From Pectinophora gossypiella (Eukaryota; Arthropoda; Insecta; Lepidoptera; Gelechiidae), in contig NC_065404.1 in the NCBI RefSeq assembly GCF_024362695.1, positions 7,976,604-8,040,603 on the forward strand: DNA of 64,000 nucleotides, in the 5' to 3' direction. Positions 10,617 to 20,174 of the stretch are shown one piece after another. Positions within the stretch are counted from its first letter, which is position 1, and each line of letters opens with the position of its first letter. Made by a program: the position numbers and the translations under genes. The notes beneath the pieces were generated by a model. It worked only from the letters and a program-made list of their open reading frames with translations, did not search any database and was not told where the DNA came from.

Positions 10617-13482
10617 CTAGTGCTGAGACCATTGAATAGTTTTGATGTCCACACCTTCCTGTACCATCTCCCATAGAGGACTCATTTCTCTGAGTCGTTC
10701 CACATGCCTGGTAGTTTTCTCTGCAGTATAATCAACCTCATCAACTGTTGTGAATCTGCCTAGGCCAAATCTGAAATATTAGAGAAAGTACAAATAATCT
10801 TTCCAAAATATCCAAGATAAATAATTAATTGGTTAAAATGTATGTACCTTATTGAACTGTGTGCTAAATCCTCGTCAGTGCCAATAGCTCGTAACACATA
10901 GGAAGGTTCTAAAGATGCTGATGTGCAAGCAGAGCCACTTGACAAGGCTACATCCTTTAAAGCCATCAAGAGGGATTCACCTGCAACATAAATTGTGTTA
11001 ATTAGTAATTATTTTTGAAGTCTGATGAGAGTGGGAGAAGTGAAAGTAGTGCGTCAGGATCGTAGGAAGTGGAATGAGGGACTTTCTAATTGGCGATCCC
11101 CAATAACACGATAGATGGCGTTGTTAAGATTTTTCTTCATTTGAACTTCTAATTTCAAGGACAACAGACATAATGCACCTTTTTTAAATCTTTGTTTTTG
11201 GGTATAAATTATGACCCTTTTTATTACACCAAGATACAATACAACTTCCACCCATTATTATTCTGATCAAAATAAATAGAAGCAATATAGATAGCAACAT
11301 CATTCTATACATAATGTGATCCAAATATGAAGCAACAACTAGTTTTACACATGCTTCTGCCATTACATTAGATTTTTGAATAAGTATGTACCCCAGCAAT
11401 GAGAAAATAAGTAATTATCACGTTAAAAGTGAACAACGCCATCTATCGTGTATCATCTAAAGTCCCTCATTCAGTAGTCTCTGCCTACATGTCACTGACA
11501 ATTTATGAAAGAGTCATGCTTGTGTATTTTTATACACACCTTCTACATAAGCAAATGACAAATTGATGCAGCCCGGATATGTTTGTTCCGGGTCGCCGTT
11601 CCTAATGACGTGTGTAAGTTTCGAGTAGATCTTGTTTAAGAATCTTTGTGATAATTTCTCCATCCAAGCGTGATCGTACGCCATTTCACGCTCCGCTAAC
11701 TCGCATGCGGCACCTGGGAAAGTAAATTTTGATGTATAAATGTCTGGAAAGCCAATATCTGTTATTCAAAACAAAATATTTATCACATTAATAAGAGGTT
11801 ATCTCTTACCCCCATATAGTGTTATCTATCAATATAAACTTTGACTTGAACTTACCAAGTCCAACAACTAAAGGTGTGGGCACAGTACCACTGCGCATAC
11901 CCCTCTCCTGTCCTCCTCCACTCTGTATGGGCTCTACACGAACTCTAGGCCTACGACGAATATACAATGCCCCAATGCCTTTGGGGCCATATACTTTGTG
12001 TCCAGAAATGGACATCAAGTCAATATTCATTTTGTTCACATCCAGTGGGATTTTTCCTAATGCCTGAGCAGCATCGGTATGGAAAAATATCTTCTTACTT
12101 TTGCATATTGCACCTATTTCAGCAATAGGTTGCTTTACACCTAAAAATTATAAAACAAATAATAAGTAAATAGTCAACATAAGTGATAATAGTTTTGTTT
12201 TCAAAGACAAAAGAAGAATTAATTAGCATTTCATTTAAATCGTAGATTACCTATTTCATTATTAACTGTCATAATAGAGACAAGACTAGTCTCAGGAGTT
12301 AATGCATCTTCCAGGTCTTTCAAATTGATAATTCCATTGGGTCCAACTGGCAGGTATGTAACTTTGAAGCCCTCGCCTTCCAGAGCACGACATGAATCTA
12401 ATACACATTTGTGTTCCTAAGGATAAAAGACTGAATTAGTAATTTGGACCTTCAAAAAACAAAATATATTTTTTTTAAACAATAATAATCTTACGATCTG
12501 AGTAGTCACAACATGCTTTTTGCGTGGTGCATAGAATCTTGCTACGCCCTTAACTGAAATATTATTTGATTCGGTAGCTCCTGATGTAAAGATTATCTCC
12601 TTAGGATCTGCACCGATCAAGTTAGCCACTTGCTCTCTTGCTTTCTCCACTGCAGCTTCACTCTCCCAACCGTAAGCATGTGTGCGAGAATGAGGATTGC
12701 CATGGTAACTAACCAGATATGGCAACATTGCATCTAGCACTCGAGGATCCTGCAAAAAATGTCATTATATTATCAGGTGTATATTTTGATAAGATTATTA
12801 GGGCATAAAAATCAATTGAAAACATGACAGATAACTGATAACTTTTATAATAAGATATTTTGTTTCTTATCTTTGTTTGATCCATTTTTAAACCAAAAAA
12901 GGATAGGCAATATATTAAACTTACCATAGGAGTAGTTGCTTGAGCATCAAAATAAAGTGGTCGACCAACTTCTTCATGTTTTAAACTAAATTTTGCATCA
13001 TCAACTGAAAAAAACCATTATTATGCCATTGATATGATTCAATACTACCTAAATAATAAAAAAATTGTAATTAGAAACTTATTTTTCATAATAGTCCTAC
13101 TTTTCTTTTATTTTTGACGAACCAATCACTGATTGTCAACAAAAACATATCAAACAAAATTTTAATAAACTAATCGATTTTTTATTTATAAAAATGAAAT
13201 GTTCTAAAAAAACTGTACCATGAAGTTAATTTTTTTACGTCTCAAAATATGTTATCGCTTTTAGTAATTCATTTTGCAAATATTAAGTTAAATTTAAATA
13301 TGGTAGGTACCGGTGTTTAGCTGTTCAATTAACATTTCTATAAGAAAATCACCTGTTTACATACCTACGCTTGAAAGTAATCTGTTATTTTGAACCAGAA
13401 TTACAACATTTTCCTGTAATGTTGGTTTTCTCAAAAATGAGTTAGAGAGTGCAGGAACCACATTTTTCGCAAGACGAAACAT
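10617..13482 (-). CDS. NFS1: Cysteine desulfurase, mitochondrial (NFS1)
   Basis: Eight exons join in phase: 13482-13365, 13004-12925, 12749-12495, 12416-12251, 12140-11856, 11713-11540, 10980-10848 and 10770-10617 (454 residues). The enzyme takes sulfur from cysteine for Fe-S cluster and thiocarboxylate assembly, working with ISD11/ISCU partners in mitochondria. The first about 40 residues are basic and hydrophobic, as expected for an import presequence. Fold-type I PLP residues are present: the Schiff-base lysine K255 in SGHKVYGPKG and the mobile-loop nucleophile C378 in SSGSACTSASLEPSYVL. PTPLVVGLG and the C-terminal IRFGLGRFTT are also family hallmarks. The length is normal for animal NFS1, with no breaks. 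Confidence 0.97.
11073..11471. mobile_element. MITE in NFS1 intron 6 (family M, longest copy)
   Basis: The ends AATGAGGGACTTTC and AAAGTCCCTCATT are inverted. Further in, 'cgatagatggcgttgtt' faces 'aacaacgccatctatcg'. The interior has 'atgtgatccaaatat'. Copies at 17812-18010 (truncated, opposite interior orientation) and 19745-19890 share the ends. It lies entirely within an intron and does not touch the splice sites. Confidence 0.75.
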
Positions 13483-14274
13483 TTTTCAATTTTTTTGTAG
13501 GTTTTTCAATAAAATTACACAATTTTACGTTTTATTAGTTCTGATTGACAGTTTAGATTGCGTTCAAAAATCACCCACCCAAACGTGATATTAATTTGAG
13601 GTTAATTTATTACTTACAAGTTACATTGAGCTAGATGCTTTGTTGTTTATTAAATTGAGAGAATAGTCGGAATAAATGTTAATTAATGTACTAATTATTT
13701 TAATATATAAGTCGCCGCGCGTTGATTGATTGTATTATAAAGATTTCAAGAGTTGGTTAGTTTCTAAACGAAAATACGCCCTGTTCGTTTTATGGATATT
13801 ACGTACCTACTTGGCAGGGAATCACAAAAGAAATTAGGTAGGTACCTACGCGATTATCACTTAAAACTCACGACCATAGTTCACATTGAGATAGGCAAAT
13901 GTACATTACCAGTACCCACGCCTTAGTTCTAGCTTGAGATTATCCGACTTCAAAAATTGAGGTTTTAAAATTGTCAGGAGTCAGGATCTTTTTTTATTTT
14001 TTTTATGTATGTTCCCCGGTTATTCGGTGCCAGACCAACTTTTAATTAATACGGAACTGACTTCAAAAATAATTAGTTAAAAAGCGATAATTAATTTTTA
14101 AAATTAAGGCCTTTGCTATACTGCCATAAAGGCAAATACCTTGTCTCTCCAGTCTGTTTCGACGTCCGTGTTTTGTTTTTCAACGATATTGAGGCATTTT
14201 AGATTATTGTACGGTAAAAATATTAAATTTTGACGATTTATTATTATTAAAATATTACAATACATATTTTCTTG
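13483..14274. other. Spacer between NFS1 and NELF-E
   Basis: Upstream region of NFS1 (5' UTR and promoter) followed by the 3' UTR side of NELF-E. Both genes are on the minus strand. Nothing else is recognisable apart from an AT-rich low-complexity stretch near 13990. Confidence 0.35.
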
Positions 14275-16714
14275 TTATTCAAATATGTCATCATAAGTTA
14301 GCAAAGTTCGTTTAGAGTCTTTCGGTGGTGGTGGGTTTCGGGGTGATGGCGCAGGGGTCCACGCTCCAGGGTTTTGTGGCGGGCGCCGTGCAGTCATTGC
14401 TTTCCAGCCTTCATCCCCACCTTCTAGTGTTGCTTGAGCACGAGATGCCGCCTCTATTGAGTCAAATGTTATAAATGCTCTGAAAAAAATAAAAATGTAA
14501 TAAGTCCTTTTTAATTTTTCTTTAGCTTATTGATACCATAGCTGCCCAAAGGCGTAATTGTTTTTCTTTTTCATTCCATTGAAAAAAAAAGTTTTTGCTC
14601 ACCTATCTTCATCAGGTTCAAGAGTGACAGTGAAAGGTTCAAATGTAGCCAAGCGGCGTCTGAGTGTTTCCTGGGAGATGGAAGGGCCAGTGATCTGTAG
14701 TGTGCTGCTGCCTTGCCCTTTACTTGGAGTAGGAGTATCTCCACCGGGAGCGCGACCACCTTTTTCATCTCTGGAAATTTATAATTTCGCCAAAAGTAGG
14801 TACATTAAATAGCTAAAAATATATACACATTTTAAAATACAGAATAAAAAGGTGCTTATTTATAACAATATATCTCTCATCTCTTAATATTAGTGAGATT
14901 TATTTAGCGACACAGCAACCGCGTCGTGTCTAATTATGTCGAGGGAATTATGAACCAGTAGTCATACGACGTTTATCTGCATAGATAGCATTCGCTGCAT
15001 CTAATGGTCAAAGCCGTCGATATAATTAGCGCCTTGCGCGAAGCGGTTGCTGTGTCGCGGGGCTCATATAAATAAAAATATAATAAAAAAGATTTCAACA
15101 TACTTGTCCCGGGCTGTGACAAAGGAGTCATAAAGGTATTTAACCCTTGGACTAGGCTTCTCTTCTGGTGGTGGAGGTTCTTGAGAAGCACTGAAAGGCT
15201 GGTAAGATGCGACCCCACCAGTAGCTCCTGCAGATCCACTAAGTTTCCTTTCTCTACCTGAAATTGTAATTTTTTCATATCTGATTTTTGTAAGTTGGTA
15301 TATACCCACTACTATTCTCCCAATGACTAAAGCTTGACATTTCCATAAGGTTAAATCTAATTACTGATGATGTACATAAACATATTTTAAGTATGATATG
15401 ACAAAAATTGCTTTGAATTTGTTCTTTTGAAGTAATAAAAACATGCTTACATCACATGATGAAATATTTTTTCATTCAATTAAAATTTACTCAGCTTTAT
15501 AAACATTCTTGTTATGAGTGTAGTTTGAGTGGTTACATGAATGTTGTGATCAGCTAAAGGAGAAAGGGTACCCAACGTCTATTATAAAACACACTTTCCC
15601 CTTCCTGGCAAACAAATAAATTAAGTTTAAGGTAATATTAAGCCGTATTTGGTACTACTAATTACTTAAGTAAATATATAGTCATTATTTCATATCACCA
15701 AAACAACACCAAAATAACTCTGATACTAGAGTTGTGGACTAGTGGTGATATCAGTCATTAAACTAAAAATGAACATGCAAGAACCAGGAGCAATATAAAT
15801 GTACTGTTTGTACTGTTGCTAAATGTTTTATAAATGTTTGTGTACAATAAAGGATATTTGATTGGTTGATGATTGAACATATAAATGTTTGCCTGTTTCA
15901 GATAATAAATAGTGATGCATACTATCATCACAATTGTCATTCTCATCACATCGGTTAATGGATGGAGATCAGACCCTGCCAATGGTCATCTAATATTTAA
16001 AGCACACCCTATTGAAGCAAACATACCTAGTCAATGGATAGGTACCATCGGGTATACTCAAAGCCATGGTGCTACATGCATGTATTAAATCCTATAAGTA
16101 TAAGGACTATATTTTACGGACTACATATGGATGGAATAAATTCTTGATGTACAGAAAACAAGTCCTTTCTTTAATCTTTAGTTACCCTTAAATAATGTTA
16201 TCAGTAAAGAGGGTTTTGTCTCATGAGGGGTAAAATTTGCTGCATAAGAAATTACATAAGACTAAGCTAATTACAAATCAATTTGCTTCACTGGATATAA
16301 AAGTATCTTCCTACTTTTTTTACTCGGAATTTATTTAATCCTGAAAAGTTCATAACCTATTTAATTTTTTCAATGTTTGTTTTTTTATTTATCCATAGTT
16401 TATTATTTTGCGTAATTGATTTTTAAATGAGTGCAAAACAATATACCTGCTCGCGGTCGTTTAAATGTGGCGTTCTGGGGTTGAGGCGGTGGACTTTTGA
16501 TTGCCTGAATAGCTCCGCTTTTTATCAACTTTCTGGCGATCTCTCGTGCATCTCGGGCTTCTGTAGGTCTTTTCGGCAGTATAGGCTTTTCAGGCTCTTG
16601 CTTTGGTGCCTTTAAAGCCTGCAGGGCTTTCTTTTTCTTCTTTAATTTCTGGTACTTAGTTTGCAACATTAACTCCTCTTCAGTAAGGTTTGAAGGAAAG
16701 TGTAAGTAGACCAT
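14275..16714 (-). CDS. Nelf-E: Negative elongation factor E (NELF-E)
   Basis: Four exons, 16714-16447, 15257-15104, 14770-14603 and 14479-14275, give 264 residues. NELF-E is the RNA-binding subunit of the NELF complex, which with DSIF holds RNA polymerase II in promoter-proximal pause. The N-terminus (LTEEELMLQTKYQKLKKKKKA, residues about 10-30, and KLIKSGAIQAIKS further on) matches the leucine/lysine-rich NELF-B binding segment of the family. The motif VKYLYDSFV matches the conserved 'SLYESFV' segment. An RRM spans about 163-225, with an RNP2-like STLQITG and RNP1-like RAFITFDS. The C-terminus ends in TYDDIFE, matching the family's end motif. The Arg-Asp repeat of vertebrate NELF-E is absent, as in other insects. 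Confidence 0.9.
14907..15058. mobile_element. Short inverted-repeat element in NELF-E intron 2
   Basis: GCGACACAGCAACCGC at 14907-14922 is the exact reverse complement of GCGGTTGCTGTGTCGC at 15043-15058. The interior is about 120 bp and non-coding. This looks like a MITE sitting between the donor of exon 2 and the acceptor of exon 3. Confidence 0.6.
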
Positions 16715-16856
16715 CTTGGTTAGCCAACACCACCATTTAAGTGGTCCTTAAATAACTAATAACTTTTAGACCCGTTTAAATTAATCGAAAACAAAACAAA
16801 CCCAAGCTACCTTCCAATTGCCTTTCAAAAATAATTTGACAATTATGACAATTTAG

Positions 16857-17097
16857 TTTTTTTTTTTTTTTTGTTTGGTTTTCCCCGAAGGGTAAGGCAA
16901 AGGGAACTATGCCCATACAGCCATGTCTGACGTATTTTTTTTCTTGATGATTAATGAAATGATGAAAGGTGATGATGATGAAACCTAAGCCCCCACCCTC
17001 GGAGTAGACTCCTACTCCGAACCCCAAACGAATTAACTCAAAAGTCCGCATAAACTTTTGAGTTATGAAGCGGCTTCCTGACACGAAGCGAAAATAG
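16857..17097. repeat. Dispersed repeat upstream of NELF-E
   Basis: It starts with a T-rich run, then 'ccccgaagggtaaggcaaag' and 'actatgcccatacagccatg', and ends near 'cacgaagcgaaaataggcag'. This layout resembles a common moth interspersed repeat from memory, but there is no second copy in this window to confirm it. Confidence 0.4.
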
Positions 17098-17273
17098 GCA
17101 GATACACTTTGTTTATTGAATACTCCAATATAATAACACTCGCGAATGTCTTCCGACTAACTTAATGCGATCATTAACCACAAAACACCACTTCGTATTA
17201 ATTATTTAGATTATTCAATGAAGAAAGCAACTGTCCCGTTCCCGCCTCCCGCCAAAAAACTATGACAATTTAG

Positions 17274-17321
17274 GTTGATGCCTCAGAACAATAACTTTAG
17301 TTATTGTTCTGAGGTTGATGC
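17274..17321. repeat. 32-bp perfect palindrome flanked by 8-bp direct repeats
   Basis: Positions 17282-17313 form a perfect hairpin with 15-bp arms (CTCAGAACAATAACT and its reverse complement) and a 2-base centre. The flanks at 17274-17281 and 17314-17321 are both GTTGATGC. The geometry resembles a transposon remnant made only of its terminal repeats, with an 8-bp target duplication of hAT size. Confidence 0.7.
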
Positions 17322-18270
17322 ACTTGATTTTTTTTTTAAATGCAGATTGACATTTAATTTCAGGGTTACCATACACATAAACGAAAACTGTAATTCACAT
17401 AACAGTTGGCATAATAGATTAGCCAAATTATTTTGATTTTTATTGCGTATTTGCTTAGGTTTGAGGAGGAGCCGTTCGTTTCATAATGAAACAGTTTTCT
17501 TAATACTATCTTCTGTTTAATTTTTTTTAACTACATACCTTATTTCGTGTGGGTTGTGTTGTGAGATCAATCGGATCAATCTTATACCATGAGATCAATG
17601 ACAGACTTCATCAACTGGTTATTAGTTATTATTGAGCCACCAACAACCCCTGACATAACGACTACTTACATTATATTAGAAAATAGCACAGGAAAGTAAT
17701 AACCGACTACTTAACGTGCCCACCGAAGCACCGAATTAACATCATCGTCATTTAAATAAACTTTTCCCTGCAATCGCTCTGTCCATTGATGAAACACTTT
17801 AAGGTATTTGTAATGAGGGACTTTCCAGGCTACGTTCCCCAAAAATAATTATAGATGGCGCTGTCGAGATTTAACGTGACAATTCTCATTAAGAACATAA
17901 AGATAATTGTTGCTTGATATTTGGATCACATTATGTTGCTACCTATATTGTTTCAATGGGTGGAAGATGTCATTGTGCTTGTGTGTAATAAAAAGGGTAA
18001 ATTAAGATTACCTTATTTACTAAGATACAGATGAACAATGCAACGTCTGTCGTCGTCACATTACGCAACATTATGACGCTGTAATTATTTCCTTTACGCC
18101 GCAATCAATTGTTTCTGTTGTTCCCATGACAAGTTTTCACACAAACAATTGATTCGAGTTGATTCATTTTAGCTGGAAGTGATACCTACACATTTATCCT
18201 ACTAACTTAACTCGGAAAACATTAGTCACGCAGTCGACGTACTTGTAGGTAGTCATACATGGCACGCACG
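17322..18270. other. Region upstream of the defensin gene
   Basis: Non-coding. It holds the truncated MITE at 17812-18010. I looked for kappa-B-like sites expected in front of an immune gene and found none that I would call. Confidence 0.35.
17812..18010. mobile_element. MITE family M, truncated copy
   Basis: It starts AATGAGGGACTTTCCAGGC, followed by 'tagatggcgctgtcgagatt'. The interior ('ttgcttgatatttggatcac', 'gtgtaataaaaagggt') is the reverse complement of the interior of the copy at 11073-11471. The second end is missing. Confidence 0.65.
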
Positions 18271-18280
18271 TTATAAAAGG
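18271..18280 (+). promoter_or_regulatory. TATA box of the defensin gene
   Basis: The run TTATAAAAGG lies about 110 bp upstream of the chosen ATG at 18387. This fits a transcription start near 18300 and a leader of about 85 bases. Confidence 0.6.
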
Positions 18281-18386
18281 AAGACCACTTGAGTTGACCT
18301 TTCATAATTTAATTCTCATTTACACAAGTCATTATTTAGTCATACCAATTCGAGCAGTCAGTAACGAACAGGCAACAAAGAAAAAT

Positions 18387-19243
18387 ATGGAATTTAAAGG
18401 ATTTTTCGTTTTTGTGGTTGTCACTGCAGTAATTTGTGTTCGTAGCGCACACGCGCTTCCAAGGGACAATACTGTGATAAAATATGAAGACATAGCGAGT
18501 CATAATAATGGAATTATAGAACAGAAAAAATCGAGCTCTACAGATCAACCACTTGGAGAGGAAATTAAGCCGCCGGTTTCGGTTGAGAACAACGGTTAGT
18601 AGTTTTTTTATAATAATTACCTACCTTATAATGAACTCGTTGTCATTCGCCATCATTATGTAGCACAATACGGTACTAAGTAGGTATGAATGTTTATATC
18701 ATCTGTCTATCTAGAAAAGTCTGCGAGAATAATAACCTTGTACCTACCTAGGTACGTACCTATGCGTTCGTAAAAGTGAGGTCAAAGTTAGTTACTTGGG
18801 TAGGTATTGAATATTGTATGTGGTTATATGTAAGTAGGCAGGTATACACTTTTACTTGAAGAGTTCATTTCGGTATCTACTTAAGTAAGTATATAGTTTT
18901 TATAAGACTAGGTAGGTACGTACCTAATTTATTTAAAATATCAAACGTAATAACCTGTGTGTGACCTATTGCAATACCTACCAGTCATATTTACATCAAA
19001 CGTGATGCACCATCTCGCGTAATACCAACCAAACGTAACATGTTTTCATTTTACCCGTATGGCAATGATTATTGATTACTAATTAGTGATTATTCGTTCA
19101 CAGGAGCACCAACAAAACCAGCCCACGGACGAGTATCGTGCCAGTTTGAAGAAGCCACTGAGACTCCAGAATGTCAAGAACACTGCATACCGAAGGGATA
19201 CTCCTACGGTCTATGTATTGGACACAAGTGTAGCTGTATATAA
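18387..19243 (+). CDS. Lepidopteran defensin precursor (antimicrobial peptide)
   Basis: Two exons, 18387-18594 and 19104-19243, give 115 residues. The ATG at 18387 was chosen because it directly starts a signal peptide (hydrophobic FFVFVVVTAVICV, likely cleaved after SAHA, about residue 23). An acidic pro-region of about 55 residues ends at A-H-G-R. The mature part would be 36 residues starting V-S-C. Its six cysteines are spaced C-x10-C-x3-C-x9-C-x4-C-x-C, the CS-alpha-beta defensin pattern, and it ends CSCI. Such peptides are secreted, mostly by fat body and haemocytes, and kill microbes. The Bombyx-type defensins share the pro-region layout. A polyadenylation signal AATAAA is at 19354. Confidence 0.88.
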
Positions 19244-19485
19244 AGTAGTTTTGACGTAAATCTACATGTCACAAGCATCTTTTGGAAGTACAAGTCTTGA
19301 CTTCATTTTATTAAATGTTACACAGTATCGCACTGATGTTGATCTCTTTGACTAAATAAATTAAAATTTTGGGGACGCAATAAAATAACTTATCGTATAA
19401 ATGTTTTTATTTAAATAATTGTAAACTAAGACAAAACTAAGAGTTAAAGGAATCGAAAGGTGACCCATTATTATCTTCGTTAAAG

Positions 19486-19688
19486 CCCCTATTCCACCTA
19501 TCCCACTTGGCCATCCCACCTGGGTGGTAAGAGTGGAAAAAATAATCCACTTTTCCCTCCCAGGTGGGATAAAAGAACATTTACAATTCCTCCTCTTCCA
19601 CCTATCCCACCTGGGAGGGAAAAGTGGATTATTTTTTCCACTCTTACCACCCAGGTGGGATGGCCAAGTGGGATAGGTGGAATAGGGG
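19486..19688. repeat. Perfect long hairpin, 84-bp arms
   Basis: Positions 19486-19569 and 19605-19688 are exact reverse complements (84 of 84 by eye), separated by a 35-bp loop. Each arm also contains smaller palindromes built from CCCACCTGGG. The flanks are TTAAAG on the left and ATTAAAG on the right, so a TTAA lies close to each end, as piggyBac-type elements would show. It lies about 125 bp past the defensin polyadenylation signal. It is either a foldback transposable element or a source of hairpin RNA. Confidence 0.85.
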
Positions 19689-19744
19689 ATTAAAGTCACA
19701 CCAACACGCGAGATGATTCTTTATACATCTATCTACCTAATGAC

Positions 19745-19890
19745 AATGAAGGACTTTCCAGGCTAAGTTCCCTAAAAACAATATAGATGGCGTTGTACAG
19801 ATTTAGCGTGATAATTATCTATTTTCTCATTACTCGGGTACCTAAATAATTATTCAAAAATATAATGTAATAACCTGGAAGGTCCCTTGA
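19745..19890. mobile_element. MITE family M, short copy
   Basis: Left end AATGAAGGACTTTCCAGGC, then 'atatagatggcgttgt'; right end 'acctggaaggtcccttgatt', inverted to the left. It is shorter than the copy at 11073, with most of the interior missing. Confidence 0.6.
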
Positions 19891-20174
19891 TTGTCTTTTA
19901 CGTATTTATAACTACGCAAGCAGTAACCGCAACTCATGTAGTTCCCGCTATGTTTTAATTAGTTTACATAGTTTTAAACTACTTACTCTTTATACCTAGG
20001 AAATGATACTTAATTGTTTTAACTTTTTTAGACATTATGTTCGCGTAGTAAGATCCTTGTGAATAAGATACAGGTAACACCTACCTACAGATATGTAGTA
20101 ATATTTTCTGCCATTCTCCCATCTACCGTGTAGACCGCGATGTGTCCAATGTTCCCAAACAGTCACAGTCACAG

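Noticed and set aside
19361..19699. A 112-codon minus-strand frame
   Set aside because: It is created by the perfect hairpin read from both arms. No start context or homology.
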